A DNA stretch of 64,000 nt from Peptacetobacter hominis (GTDB lineage Bacteria > Bacillota > Clostridia > Peptostreptococcales > Peptostreptococcaceae): NCBI RefSeq assembly GCF_006861675.1, contig NZ_SGJB01000002.1, positions 62,001 to 126,000 of the forward strand, in the 5' to 3' direction. A model generated the notes under the pieces. The model was not told the origin of the DNA, did not search any database, and was given only the letters and a program-made list of their open reading frames with translations. Below are positions 47,160-56,426 of the stretch, piece after piece; position 1 is the first letter of the stretch, and each line of letters begins with the position of its first letter. Both the position numbers and the translations under genes were made by a program.

Positions 47160-47194
47160 TTAAATATAAAAATTAAAAAGTGGGAGGTAAAGTT

Positions 47195-48097
47195 ATGGTA
47201 AACATAGTCAGAGCAGTATTAGGTGTTTTAACTGCAATATTTGCAGTATTATTTGCAAAAGATTATGCAGCTACAATGAAAACAGATTTAACAGACACTT
47301 CAGAAGGAACTCAGGGATGGGAAGAAAGTGAAGGTTGGATTAAACCGGGAATTATAGGATTTATAGCAAACTTTGGTGATACACTTGGTATAGGATCATT
47401 TGCTCCAATAGTAGCTATGACAAAAGTATCAAAAATGAAGGTTACAGACAAGCACATACCAGGTATGCTTAACGTATCTTGTGCAATACCAGTCGTAACA
47501 GAAGCACTTATATTTACTACAACTATAGAAGTTGAATCAATAACATTAATAACAATGCTTGCAGCAGCAGGTATAGGTTCATATGTTGGTGCCGGAATAA
47601 TATCAAAAATGGATGAAAAGAAAATACAGCTTGTAATGGGTGTTGCATTATTCGTAACAGCTATATTAATGTTACTTTCTCATCCTTATGTAAACTTAAT
47701 GCCAGGTGGTGGAGAAGAAATAGGATTAACAGGTGTTAAACTTGTAATAGGTATAGTTGGTAACTTTATACTTGGTGCATTAATGACAGCAGGTATAGGA
47801 CTATATGCTCCATGTATGGCTCTAGTATACTTCCTTGGAATGTCTCCAAGAGTTGCATTCCCTATAATGATGGGTTCTTGTGCAGTATTAATGCCTATAG
47901 CATCTGCAAAATTCATCAAAGAGGGAGAATATCCAAGAAAGATATCTTTAGCTATAACTATAGGTGGTGTAATAGGTGTATTCATAGCAGCATACCTAGT
48001 TAAATCACTTCCAATGGATATACTAAAAATATTAGTTATACTAGTTATATTCTATACTTCTTTCACAATGTTAAAACCTGCATTAAGCAAAAAATAA
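47195..48097 (+). CDS. TauE/SafE family permease, paralogue 1
   Basis: A 300-residue membrane protein with about eight helices, of the TauE/SafE (sulfite/organic acid exporter) type. The first half contains GFIANFGDTLGIGSFAPIVA and DKHIPGMLNVSC; the second half contains GALMTAGIGLYAPCMALVYF and FPIMMGSCAVLMPIAS. Two more copies follow at 49970 and 51200. The start is ATG 47195 after GGGAGGT, not the GTG at 47180 upstream of it. Its position right after prdF suggests a substrate or product of amino acid fermentation, which is an inference. Confidence 0.88.
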   Translation: MVNIVRAVLGVLTAIFAVLFAKDYAATMKTDLTDTSEGTQGWEESEGWIKPGIIGFIANFGDTLGIGSFAPIVAMTKVSKMKVTDKHIPGMLNVSCAIPVVTEALIFTTTIEVESITLITMLAAAGIGSYVGAGIISKMDEKKIQLVMGVALFVTAILMLLSHPYVNLMPGGGEEIGLTGVKLVIGIVGNFILGALMTAGIGLYAPCMALVYFLGMSPRVAFPIMMGSCAVLMPIASAKFIKEGEYPRKISLAITIGGVIGVFIAAYLVKSLPMDILKILVILVIFYTSFTMLKPALSKK

Positions 48098-48152
48098 CAT
48101 TAAGACGAATAAAATATAGATTCTTATCTATTTAAATAGAGATGTATATGAT

Positions 48153-48197
48153 ATCCGTCAGGACAGTGCGATAAAGAACTGTTCTGGCGGATTTTTA
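48153..48197 (+). terminator. Intrinsic terminator after permease 1
   Basis: ATCCGTCAGGACAGT (48153-48167) pairs with ACTGTTCTGGCGGAT (48178-48192), a 15-bp stem with G-U pairs, followed by TTTTT. Confidence 0.92.
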
Positions 48198-48301
48198 ATT
48201 TATCCTATTTTTATATATCTGACATTAATATAAATAAGCAAAATTTATGCCAATTTATAATGCAGAGAAAGACTGAATTTTTAAAGAAATTTAAACTTGA
48301 T

Positions 48302-48377
48302 AAGTCTAAAATGACTTTTAAATATGAATTTATATTCAGAATATGAGTTAAATACAACTCAAAGTCGTTTTAGACTT
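48302..48377 (+). repeat. Long inverted repeat upstream of the sigma-54 activator gene
   Basis: AAGTCTAAAATGACTTT (48302-48318) and AAAGTCGTTTTAGACTT (48361-48377) are inverted copies with one mismatch in 17 positions. Between them sits a smaller hairpin, GAGTT-AAATAC-AACTC (48345-48360). The repeat lies about 57 bases before the activator gene, so it may be an operator for autoregulation, or an RNA structure in its leader. The gap 48098-48433 otherwise holds only the permease terminator. Confidence 0.7.
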
Positions 48378-48433
48378 GATTATTTTCTGTTGAAGATATA
48401 TATTCTATTTATAGAAAAAATAGGGAGGAAATT

Positions 48434-49843
48434 ATGATATTTGATAATTCTTTTTATAAAAAAATATTAGATTCATCTCATGATGAAATATGCGTGTCCG
48501 ATAGAAATGGAATAATAATATATTGTAATAGGGCATTTGAATTTAACTACGGAATATCAAAGGATGAAATAATAGGTAAGCATGTCGATTATCTGAAAAA
48601 TCATGGTTATGCCAGTGAAAGTCCTATACCGGAATCTATAAATAAAAAATCTACAGTTTCTATAAGACAGGATACACATACCGGAAAAACATTAATACTT
48701 ACAGCGGCACCTGTATTCGATAAAAATGGGAATATAGAATATATAGTTGAAAATGTAAGAGATATAACAGAGTTAAATAGAATAAAATCTATGCTTGAAG
48801 ATTCGCAAAGAGAAGTAAAAAGATATAAATCAGAAGTTGAAAATTTTTATAGAACAGCATTAGGATATGAGGACAATATAATATGTGAAGGAAAAGTTAT
48901 GGGATCTATTTTTTCAAGAGCCAGACAGGTTGCTAAAACAAATGTAAATGTTATGCTTCTTGGAGAATCTGGTACTGGAAAAAGTTCCATAGCGAAGTTT
49001 ATACATGACTCAAGTAATAGATCATCAGGTCCATTTATAACTATAAACTGTACAACTATACCACCTCATCTTCTTGAATCAGAACTTTTTGGATATAAAT
49101 CGGGAGCATTTACAGGAGCCAATCCAAAAGGAAAAACTGGTCTTGTTGAACTTGCTGATGGAGGAACACTTTTTCTTGATGAAATAGGAGATATTCCTCT
49201 TTCTCTTCAGGCAAAGTTTCTTCAATTATCTCAGGAAAGAACATTTATACCTGTAGGATCTGTTACACCAAAGAAAGTTGATATAAGGATAATTTCAGCA
49301 ACAAATGCAGATTTAAAATCAAAAATGAAAGAAAAACTATTCAGAGAGGATTTATACTATAGATTGAATGTAATAGAACTTAAAATGCCACCACTTAGAG
49401 ATAGGGGAGAAAACCTTATAGGACTTATAAAATATTATCTTAGAAAATATTCTATAGAATTTGGTATGCCTGAAAAAAGTATATCAGAATATGCGATAGA
49501 GATGCTTTCAAAATATGATTACCCAGGAAATATAAGAGAACTTCAGAATATAATACAGAAACTTGTAATAATATCCGTAAATGAAACTATAGATGTAGAT
49601 GATGTAAGAGCAGTACTTCCTAGAGTAAAAATAGATCATGAAAGTATTAATAGTGAAACTATTTTTGAAGATATTGATGAGGATAATTTTGAGGATAAAA
49701 GTTTAGATGATATTATAGATGAATATGAAAAGAAAATAATAAAAAAATATTATTCTAAATACAAAAGTAGCTATAAAGTAGCCGAAAAACTTGGAATATC
49801 TCAATCAAAGGCCAGTAGACTTATAAGAAAATATTTAAAGTAA
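48434..49843 (+). CDS. Sigma-54-dependent activator with PAS sensor, target unknown
   Basis: A 469-residue regulator: N-terminal PAS domain (about 5-115, [20 protein letters not shown]), a coiled linker, the AAA+ module with Walker [10 protein letters not shown] and the sigma-54 contact loop GAFTGA (in [19 protein letters not shown]), then an acidic linker ([16 protein letters not shown]) and a helix-turn-helix ([20 protein letters not shown]). The HTH is of the TyrR/PspF-like type rather than classical Fis. It lies between permease 1 and permease 2, yet no clear -24/-12 promoter was found before either permease. Strong ribosome binding site AGGGAGGA. Confidence 0.92.
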   Translation: MIFDNSFYKKILDSSHDEICVSDRNGIIIYCNRAFEFNYGISKDEIIGKHVDYLKNHGYASESPIPESINKKSTVSIRQDTHTGKTLILTAAPVFDKNGNIEYIVENVRDITELNRIKSMLEDSQREVKRYKSEVENFYRTALGYEDNIICEGKVMGSIFSRARQVAKTNVNVMLLGESGTGKSSIAKFIHDSSNRSSGPFITINCTTIPPHLLESELFGYKSGAFTGANPKGKTGLVELADGGTLFLDEIGDIPLSLQAKFLQLSQERTFIPVGSVTPKKVDIRIISATNADLKSKMKEKLFREDLYYRLNVIELKMPPLRDRGENLIGLIKYYLRKYSIEFGMPEKSISEYAIEMLSKYDYPGNIRELQNIIQKLVIISVNETIDVDDVRAVLPRVKIDHESINSETIFEDIDEDNFEDKSLDDIIDEYEKKIIKKYYSKYKSSYKVAEKLGISQSKASRLIRKYLK

Positions 49844-49883
49844 TAAAAATAAATTTTATAGAAAACAAGAAAATCTGAAACAC

Positions 49884-49912
49884 TTGAAATTAAAATAAAA
49901 AAAATGTATAAT
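49884..49912 (+). promoter_or_regulatory. Vegetative promoter of permease 2
   Basis: TTGAAA (49884-49889) and TATAAT (49907-49912) are 17 bases apart. The leader contains a small GC-rich hairpin (CCGGC...GCCGG, 49932-49951) just before the ribosome binding site. Confidence 0.7.
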
Positions 49913-49969
49913 ATTTACCTGAAAAAATGTACCGGCAGCCCTGTGCGCCGGAGACATGGAGGATACAAA

Positions 49970-50866
49970 ATGGTAAATTTAATAAGAGGAATTTTTGCCG
50001 CTTTTATAGTGGCGCAATCTGCCATGATGGGGAAGGATTATATCGACTTTTCAAAAAGCGGTAAAAATGAAAATCATGGATGGATAAAATCAGGAATAAC
50101 CGGACTTTTGGGAAATTTCTTTGATACTTTAGGTGTAAGTTCATTTGCTGTAATTATTGCTATGAAGAATATACTTAAGCTCGATATCGAGGATAGACAG
50201 ATTCCGGCTATGCTTAATATTTCATGTGCGATACCTAATATAGTAGAGGCACTTATCTTCATAACTGTTGTAGATGTAGATAGAGGTACACTTATACCGA
50301 TGCTTGTAGCAGCAGGTGCGGGATCCTATATAGGAGCAGGAATAACATCAAAGCTTGATGAGAGAAAGATACAGGCAGCTATGGGAATCGCATTATTTAT
50401 AACAGCAAGTGTTATATTTATGGGGCTTCCGTGGATCAGTCTTTTACCTGTAGGAGGAAATGCTACAGGACTTGCAGGTATAAAACTTGTTGTAGCTGTT
50501 TTACTTAATTTTATTTATGGTTCACTTATGACTGCTGGTATAGGGCTTTATGCACCGTGTATGGCAACTACTTATATTCTTGGAATGTCTCCGGAATGTG
50601 CCTTTCCTATAATGATGGGTTCTTGTGCAGTTCTTATGCCTATAGCCAGTATAAGATTTATAAAAGAGGGTAATTATCCAAGAAAAGCTTCGATAGCAAT
50701 ATCAATAGGTGGAGTTATAGGAGTTATAATAGCAGCGACAGTATTTTCTTATATGCCGATGAATGCGATAAAAGTTTTATGTGTTTTTGTTATATATTAT
50801 ACATCTGTATCTATGATAAAAAAATCCATATTATCTGCAGATAAGGTAAGTATACGGGAAATGTAA
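49970..50866 (+). CDS. TauE/SafE family permease, paralogue 2
   Basis: A 298-residue membrane protein clearly paralogous to permeases 1 and 3: GLLGNFFDTLGVSSFAVIIA, DRQIPAMLNISCAIP and GSLMTAGIGLYAPCMATTYI. It is the most divergent of the three. ATG 49970 lies seven bases after GGAGG; the upstream ATG at 49904 would add a basic tail across the leader hairpin and is rejected. The substrate is unknown. Confidence 0.87.
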   Translation: MVNLIRGIFAAFIVAQSAMMGKDYIDFSKSGKNENHGWIKSGITGLLGNFFDTLGVSSFAVIIAMKNILKLDIEDRQIPAMLNISCAIPNIVEALIFITVVDVDRGTLIPMLVAAGAGSYIGAGITSKLDERKIQAAMGIALFITASVIFMGLPWISLLPVGGNATGLAGIKLVVAVLLNFIYGSLMTAGIGLYAPCMATTYILGMSPECAFPIMMGSCAVLMPIASIRFIKEGNYPRKASIAISIGGVIGVIIAATVFSYMPMNAIKVLCVFVIYYTSVSMIKKSILSADKVSIREM

Positions 50867-50875
50867 TAAAAAATT

Positions 50876-50905
50876 AGGGCGTACTCAGTTGGAGTATGCC
50901 CTTTT
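50876..50905 (+). terminator. Intrinsic terminator after permease 2
   Basis: AGGGCGTACTC (50876-50886) pairs with GAGTATGCCCT (50892-50902), followed by TTTT. Confidence 0.88.
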
Positions 50906-51078
50906 AAAATCTATTTATATCTTTGAAATGTATAAATTTAGTATTAATATTTATCTAATAAAATTTTATTTTATAAAAAATATACAATAAAAATAAAATG
51001 TATAAAATTCAGAAAAATATATAAAATACGCATAATATATTAATAAAATAAGTAAAAATTACTAAAAAATAAAAATAG

Positions 51079-51107
51079 TTGAATAAAAATGCAAACGTTG
51101 CTATAAT
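51079..51107 (+). promoter_or_regulatory. Vegetative promoter of permease 3
   Basis: TTGAAT (51079-51084) and TATAAT (51102-51107) are 17 bases apart. The gap 50906-51199 has no gene and is otherwise A/T-only in long stretches. Confidence 0.68.
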
Positions 51108-51199
51108 ATAAAAGTTGATAAAAATAACACATACTATTATTAAAAATCAATAATTTTAGTATGAATAAAAAGATATTTATTTTTGGAGGTAAAGATTTT

Positions 51200-52099
51200 A
51201 TGGCGACTATGGTAAGAATAGTACTTGTGGCATTTACAGCAGTATTTGCCGGATTCTTTGGAAAGGATTTTTCAAAGGAAAAAAAAGCTGGTAGACTTGA
51301 AGATGAGGGATGGGTAAAACCAGGAATTATAGGATTTATAGCAAACTTTGCAGACACTTTAGGAATAGGTTCTTTTGCAATAATAGTAGCACTTTCAAAA
51401 GCTTTAAAATTAAAGGTACATGATAAGCATATCCCTGGAATGCTTAATATAGGTTGTTGTATACCGGCGGTTCTTGAAGCTCTTATATTTATAACAGCAG
51501 TTGAAGTAGATCCGCTTACACTTGTTCTACTTCTTGCATCTGCAGCGGCTGGTTCTTTTATAGGTGCTAAAGTTATATCAAAACTTGATGAAGCAATAGT
51601 AGAAGTTATAATGGGTGGTGCTCTTTTTGTCACAGGAGTACTGATGTTTTTAGGTCTTCCTTGGATAAATCTTATGCCAGGTGGAGGAGAAGCAATAGGA
51701 CTTGAAGGAGCAAAACTTATAATAGGTATAGTAGGAAACTTTGTATTTGGAGCATTAATGACAGCAGGTATAGGATTATTTGCTCCATGTATGGCAATGC
51801 TTTATTTCCTTGGTATGTCACCAAGAGCAGCATTCCCTATAATGATGGGATCTTGTGCAATACTACTTCCTATATCAAGTATGGAGTTTATAAAAGAGGG
51901 ACAGTATCCAAGAAAATCTTCTCTTGCTATAACTATAGGTGGAATAGTTGGAGTTCTTATAGCAGCATTTATAGTAGGTTCAATGCCTCTTGATATGCTT
52001 AAGGTTCTTGTTATATTTGTAATATTCTATACAGCATATACAATGTTTAAATCAGGTGTTTCAAAACTTAAAAAGCCGGAAATGGAAACAGCTTTATAA
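51200..52099 (+). CDS. TauE/SafE family permease, paralogue 3
   Basis: A 299-residue membrane protein, closest to permease 1: GFIANFADTLGIGSFAIIVA, DKHIPGMLNIGCCIP and GALMTAGIGLFAPCMAMLYF. ATG 51200 is nine bases after GGAGGT. An upstream ATG at 51161 would need translation through that ribosome binding site and is rejected. It is a single gene with its own promoter. The substrate is unknown. Confidence 0.87.
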   Translation: MATMVRIVLVAFTAVFAGFFGKDFSKEKKAGRLEDEGWVKPGIIGFIANFADTLGIGSFAIIVALSKALKLKVHDKHIPGMLNIGCCIPAVLEALIFITAVEVDPLTLVLLLASAAAGSFIGAKVISKLDEAIVEVIMGGALFVTGVLMFLGLPWINLMPGGGEAIGLEGAKLIIGIVGNFVFGALMTAGIGLFAPCMAMLYFLGMSPRAAFPIMMGSCAILLPISSMEFIKEGQYPRKSSLAITIGGIVGVLIAAFIVGSMPLDMLKVLVIFVIFYTAYTMFKSGVSKLKKPEMETAL

Positions 52100-52244
52100 T
52101 TAAAAAAGTATGATAAAATATAAACGTGAAAAATCATAAATAACCCTTGAATACTTTGTCTTTTGGGATTATAATCTTATCTATGGGAAATAAAATAGGT
52201 AATATTGTTTAATTTCCAAAATAAAGGGTAAAGAGGTGAATATT

Positions 52245-52814
52245 GTGAAGGGTGAAATATTTCATTCTGTTAAAGGTAAAATACTTAATGAAAAAAGCAG
52301 CGATATAGAAAATATCCTGGATAAAATAAAAGGTGGTATAGGAGAGAAGGTTCTTCTAGCCGGTGATATAGGGAAGCTTGGAAAAGAGCTTAGACTTAAT
52401 GGAATGAATGTGACCATAATGGAGAATACAAATTATGAGGATGTATGTTATTCTCTTGTTCACAATGAAAACTGTAACTTTGTAAAAGGAACTCTTGAAT
52501 ATATTCCTTTTGAAAATAACTATTTTGACAAAGTAATAGTTCTTGAGCAGTTCAACTGTACAGGAAACTACAAAAAAGCATCTTCAGAAATAAGCAGAGT
52601 ACTAAAGGAAAATGGAGAGCTTATACTTGAAGATTTCAATCTTAATAAAATAAAAAGCAAAGTGAAATATATAAAAAGAAAAGTGTGCGGTCTTTGTGGA
52701 AACGACTTCTATCCTCAGGATATAAGTAGAATATTTGCCAATCTTAGATTTGATGGATTTGTGCATGAAAACAGAAATCACACATTCTTATATATAGCGA
52801 AAAAAAGAGCATAA
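52245..52814 (+). CDS. Class I SAM-dependent methyltransferase-like protein
   Basis: A 189-residue protein with a Rossmann-like core. The SAM-binding loop is reduced (KVLLAGDIGKLGKEL instead of GxGxG), followed by NFVKGTLEYIPFENNYFDKV and SEISRVLKENGELILED, typical of UbiE/Mtf11-type methyltransferases. A small Cys-containing stretch (KRKVCGLCGND) follows. The weak motif I may mean altered or lost activity. The GTG at 52245 after AGAGGTG is the likely start. Confidence 0.75.
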   Translation: MKGEIFHSVKGKILNEKSSDIENILDKIKGGIGEKVLLAGDIGKLGKELRLNGMNVTIMENTNYEDVCYSLVHNENCNFVKGTLEYIPFENNYFDKVIVLEQFNCTGNYKKASSEISRVLKENGELILEDFNLNKIKSKVKYIKRKVCGLCGNDFYPQDISRIFANLRFDGFVHENRNHTFLYIAKKRA

Positions 52815-52827
52815 TTATTATTTGTTT

Positions 52828-52855
52828 AAAAAGTCCGGTTTCAGCCGGACTTTTA
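52828..52855 (+). terminator. Intrinsic terminator after the methyltransferase gene
   Basis: AAAAGTCCGG (52829-52838) pairs with CCGGACTTTT (52845-52854), with a loop of six. It is symmetric, so it could work in both directions. Confidence 0.88.
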
Positions 52856-52915
52856 AATTGCAGTAAAAAAATGATATAATATACTAATCAGGAAATATAT
52901 AAAGGAGTGGTTATA

Positions 52916-53083
52916 ATGGTGGATTTTAAAATAATTGCCGTTTTAATGCTTTTTGTAATACTTATATCCATACAGTTTACACTCAACAGAATATATGTTG
53001 AACTGAAGGAAATAAGAAAAAGAATGGATTACAGAACAAAAAAAGATACAACTGCCGAGGAAGCAGATAGAAGATATTTATAA
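52916..53083 (+). CDS. Small single-pass membrane protein, 55 residues
   Basis: An ATG nine bases after AAAGGAGTGG opens 55 codons. The protein has a short N-tail, one hydrophobic segment (IIAVLMLFVILISIQFTL) and a charged helix (RIYVELKEIRKRMDYRTKKD), a typical small membrane-anchored coiled-coil protein. It ends 21 bases before the next activator gene with no terminator between, so it is probably co-transcribed. No family is recognised. Confidence 0.72.
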   Translation: MVDFKIIAVLMLFVILISIQFTLNRIYVELKEIRKRMDYRTKKDTTAEEADRRYL

Positions 53084-53104
53084 ATATGATAAGGAATGGT
53101 ATTT

Positions 53105-54886
53105 ATGATAATAGATCTTAGCTGTATAAAAAGTGATATTCAAAATATTGCAGATGCAATAGAATCTGTGCTGAATATAGATGTAACAATAGTAGATGAA
53201 AATCTTATAAGAATTGCTGGAACAGGTAAATATATAGAAAAAATAGGTGAAAAAATCTACGGATATGCATTCAGAAAATCTCTTGAGGATAAAAGTACTA
53301 TAACTATATATGACCCGTCAAACAGCAGTATATGCAAGGAGTGCAATAGATTTTCAAGATGCAATGAATATGGAGAAATATGTTGCCCGATTGTGTGTGA
53401 TGAAAAGGCGTATGGAGTTATTGGACTTATAGCTTTTTCAGAAAATCAGAGAGCCATGATGGAAAAAAATGGAGAAGAAATGGTTAATTTTCTTAATAGA
53501 ATGGCGGATCTTTTATCAGGAAAGCTGAAGGCAGCTATAAAATCGTATGAACTTGATCTTGAAAAGAAAAAACTGGAAACACTTGTAGACAATATGGACA
53601 AGGCTGTTGTATCTATAGATATTACAGGAAAAATAGAAAAGTACAACAGAAAATTTGAAAAGATGTTTGAGATAAATTCCGATATCACTGGTAAAAATGT
53701 ATTTTCTGTACTTGAATTTATAAAAAAACCTGAACCGGATAGAATGAAGAATGGAAAAATGAGTTCATTGTTTCAGACTTCAAATGGAAAAACTGTAAAA
53801 GGCATATACAACATAAGCAGAATAACTTTGAATGGAGAGCTTAAAGGATATGTAATAGACTTTACAGATAAAAAAGAGACCATAAAAAACTATAACAGGA
53901 TGAATAAAGACTATAGAATAATGATAGATAGTATCATAGGCGAAAGTGACATAATGAAGAAGGTAAAAAATGAAACACTTATAGCGGCGAAAGGTACTTC
54001 AACAGTTCTTATAACAGGTGAAAGTGGTACAGGAAAAGAATTGTTTGCAAGAGCCATACATAATCACAGCGATAGAGTTGACAATCCTTTTATAGCAGTA
54101 AACTGTGCTGCGATACCGGATAGTCTTCTTGAAAGTGAACTTTTCGGATATGAGGAAGGTGCATTTACAGGAGCGAGAAAAGGTGGAAAGCTGGGAATGT
54201 TTGAGATTGCACATAAAGGAAGTATATTTCTGGATGAAATAGGAGATATGAGCCTTCATCTTCAATCAAAACTGCTTAGAGTTCTTCAGGAGAGAGAGCT
54301 TAACAAAATAGGTTCAAAATCCAATGTATATATCGATGTAAGAGTGATAGCGGCTACAAACAGAAATCTTGAAAAGATGGTAAGAGAAGGAAAATTCAGA
54401 GAGGATTTATACTATAGATTGAATGTTATACCTATAGAACTTCCAAGTCTGAGAGAGCGAAAGGGAGATATACCACTTCTTATAAATCACATGATAAAAG
54501 ATTATGCAAAAAAACTCGGCAAGGATGTAGATGGAATAGAAAATGAAGCACTTGTAATTCTTGAAAACTACAGTTGGCCAGGAAACGTAAGAGAACTTCA
54601 GAATATAATAGAATACTGTGTAAATATGGCTCAGAAGAATATTATAACAGCGGAAATACTTCCACAAAATATGTTTGAGAAAAAGAGTTCTGATGTATCA
54701 GATAATGATGACATTGTTGTTAAACTTGATGATCTTGAAAAACATGAAATAATGAAGGCTTTGAAGAAGTATTCCGGCTATAAAAAAGATAAGGAACTTG
54801 CGGCTGAGGCGCTGGGAATATCCAGAGCAACTCTATATAGAAAAATAGAAAAATACAGAATAGGAAATCTCAATATGAGACAATAA
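53105..54886 (+). CDS. cdsR: Sigma-54-dependent activator, CdsR-like, of the cysteine desulfidase gene
   Basis: A 593-residue activator. The N-terminal sensory domain contains six cysteines in CKEC, SRC, ICC and IVC (about residues 77-98). A PAS domain follows (about 165-265), then AAA+ with GESGTGKE and GAFTGA (in [14 protein letters not shown]), and a C-terminal Fis-like HTH ([19 protein letters not shown]). Clostridioides difficile has a sigma-54 activator, CdsR, beside a cysteine desulfidase gene, and this gene has the same neighbour. The cysteines make a thiol or metal-cluster sensor plausible. ATG 53105 is preferred over ATG 53096 by spacing from AAGGA. Confidence 0.85.
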   Translation: MIIDLSCIKSDIQNIADAIESVLNIDVTIVDENLIRIAGTGKYIEKIGEKIYGYAFRKSLEDKSTITIYDPSNSSICKECNRFSRCNEYGEICCPIVCDEKAYGVIGLIAFSENQRAMMEKNGEEMVNFLNRMADLLSGKLKAAIKSYELDLEKKKLETLVDNMDKAVVSIDITGKIEKYNRKFEKMFEINSDITGKNVFSVLEFIKKPEPDRMKNGKMSSLFQTSNGKTVKGIYNISRITLNGELKGYVIDFTDKKETIKNYNRMNKDYRIMIDSIIGESDIMKKVKNETLIAAKGTSTVLITGESGTGKELFARAIHNHSDRVDNPFIAVNCAAIPDSLLESELFGYEEGAFTGARKGGKLGMFEIAHKGSIFLDEIGDMSLHLQSKLLRVLQERELNKIGSKSNVYIDVRVIAATNRNLEKMVREGKFREDLYYRLNVIPIELPSLRERKGDIPLLINHMIKDYAKKLGKDVDGIENEALVILENYSWPGNVRELQNIIEYCVNMAQKNIITAEILPQNMFEKKSSDVSDNDDIVVKLDDLEKHEIMKALKKYSGYKKDKELAAEALGISRATLYRKIEKYRIGNLNMRQ

Positions 54887-54907
54887 TCTCATATTGAGAT
54901 TTTTTTG
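54865..54907 (+). terminator. Intrinsic terminator overlapping the cdsR stop codon
   Basis: AAATCTCAATATGAGA (54865-54880) pairs perfectly with TCTCATATTGAGATTT (54887-54902) and runs into a T-tract. The left arm encodes the last residues of the protein and the stop codon is in the loop. Confidence 0.92.
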
Positions 54908-54986
54908 TATCAAAAAGAGAAAATATATAAAATTTATAATAGATTTATATAGTTATATTTTACAAGTTGATCTGAAATATAGTATT

Positions 54987-55021
54987 TTCAATTGGTTCAA
55001 AAAATATTCAAACTGTTTCAA
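54987..55021 (+). promoter_or_regulatory. Four helically spaced TTCAA repeats before the desulfidase promoter
   Basis: TTCAA occurs at 54987, 54996, 55007 and 55017, at intervals of 9, 11 and 10 bases, ending just before the -24 element. One-turn spacing fits binding of a regulator on one face of the DNA. The position is nearer to the promoter than usual enhancers. An AT-rich coincidence is possible. Confidence 0.45.
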
Positions 55022-55024
55022 AAT

Positions 55025-55039
55025 TGGCATATATATTGC
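55025..55039 (+). promoter_or_regulatory. Sigma-54 (-24/-12) promoter of the cysteine desulfidase gene
   Basis: TGGCAT-ATATA-TTGC matches the SigL consensus at all but one position, with GG and GC 10 bases apart. It lies 50 bases before the ATG and downstream of the CdsR-like activator gene. Confidence 0.88.
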
Positions 55040-55089
55040 TTTATTAATAAGTGTAAAATATAACGGATTATTATTTTGGGAGGTACACA

Positions 55090-56397
55090 ATGAGAGATAT
55101 AAGAAAAGAATTAGTTGAAATGCTTAAAAATGAAGTTAAACCAGCTGTTGGATGTACTGAGCCGGTTGCATTAGCACTTGCATGTGCAAAAGCTAAAGAA
55201 CTTCTTGGAGAAGATGTAAAAGAAAACAGAATGTACGTAAGTCATAACATATATAAAAATGGTATGGGAGTTGGTATCCCAGGAAGTAAAATACTAGGAC
55301 TTAAAGTTGCTGCATGTATGGGTATAGTAGGTGGTAAATCAGAAGATGGACTTAGTGTTCTTGAAGGTTTATCAGAAGAGCAGGTAAGAGAGTCTGAAAA
55401 ATATCTTGAGGAAAATGCAATATCAGTTGAACCAGTTGAATCAACTGACAAAATATTCCTTGAAGTAAATCTTAAAGGTGAAAATCACGAAGTAACTGTA
55501 AAAGTTAGAGGAAGACATGACAACTTCACTTATCTTGAAAAAGACGGAGAAGTTATAATGGACAACGAACCGAAACAGACTTCAGAAAACGCAGCAGAAG
55601 AAAGAAAAGAAACTCTAATGGACAATGCTACAGTTGCTGAAATAGTTCACAATGTAGAAGGTATGGAGTTTGAAGATATAAAATTCCTTCTTGAAGGTAT
55701 AAAAATGAACAGAGCTATGGCAGAAGTTGGTCTTAAAGAAAAAACTGGTGTAGGTATGGGATATGGAATAAAAACAGCTGTTAAAGATGGTGAGCTTGGA
55801 GATGACCTTGTAAACTACGCTATGATGCTTACTTCAGCTGCTTCAGATGCGAGAATGTCAGGTGTAAAAATGCCTGTTATGAGTTCAAATGGAAGTGGTA
55901 ACCACGGACTTACAGCGATACTTCCAATAGCTGCATATGTTGAAAGATGCCCACAGGAAGATGATAAAACAGCAAGAGCACTTGCTATATCTCACCTTAT
56001 AACTGCATATATCAAAAACTTTACAGGAAGACTTTCTCCAATGTGTGGATGCGGTGTTGCAGCTGCAATAGGATGTACAGCAGGTCTTTCATGGTTAATG
56101 GGTGCTGAGCAGTCTCAGATAGAAGGAGCTATGGAAAATATGATAGCAGACCTTAGTGGAATGATATGCGACGGTGCAAAACCAGGATGTGCATGTAAAC
56201 TAGCAACAGCTTCATCAGCGGCAGTTCAGAATGCTCTTTTAGCTAAGAGAGGATGTATAGTTCCAGCATTAAACGGTATAGTTGGTAGAAGTGTTGACGA
56301 AAGTGTAAGAGCTTTAGGTTGTGTTGGAGATGCAGGAATGTCTGTAACAGATGAAGTAATACTTAATGTAATGAACGAAATGAATAAAGTTCAGTAA
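55090..56397 (+). CDS. cdsB: L-cysteine desulfidase family Fe-S enzyme (CdsB/CyuA/YhaM type)
   Basis: A 435-residue enzyme that breaks L-cysteine into pyruvate, ammonia and sulfide with a 4Fe-4S cluster. Conserved cysteines are in PAVGCTEPVALALACA near the N-terminus, SPMCGCGVAAAIGCTAG and CDGAKPGCACKLATAS, the set proposed to hold the cluster and to act as base. The length fits the family. The sigma-54 promoter and adjacent activator suggest induction by cysteine. Its product pyruvate feeds fermentation. An older name for the family is UPF0597. Confidence 0.9.
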   Translation: MRDIRKELVEMLKNEVKPAVGCTEPVALALACAKAKELLGEDVKENRMYVSHNIYKNGMGVGIPGSKILGLKVAACMGIVGGKSEDGLSVLEGLSEEQVRESEKYLEENAISVEPVESTDKIFLEVNLKGENHEVTVKVRGRHDNFTYLEKDGEVIMDNEPKQTSENAAEERKETLMDNATVAEIVHNVEGMEFEDIKFLLEGIKMNRAMAEVGLKEKTGVGMGYGIKTAVKDGELGDDLVNYAMMLTSAASDARMSGVKMPVMSSNGSGNHGLTAILPIAAYVERCPQEDDKTARALAISHLITAYIKNFTGRLSPMCGCGVAAAIGCTAGLSWLMGAEQSQIEGAMENMIADLSGMICDGAKPGCACKLATASSAAVQNALLAKRGCIVPALNGIVGRSVDESVRALGCVGDAGMSVTDEVILNVMNEMNKVQ

Positions 56398-56426
56398 TAA
56401 CTACTGAGCATATTCATTTATATAAA

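Noticed and set aside
51085-51101. Possible -24/-12 promoter before permease 3 (TGCAAACGTTGC)
   Set aside because: No GG lies 10 bases before the GC; a 17-spaced TTGAAT/TATAAT pair explains the region better.
54894-55118. 74-codon frame before the desulfidase gene
   Set aside because: It begins inside the cdsR terminator, spans the sigma-54 promoter and has no family similarity.
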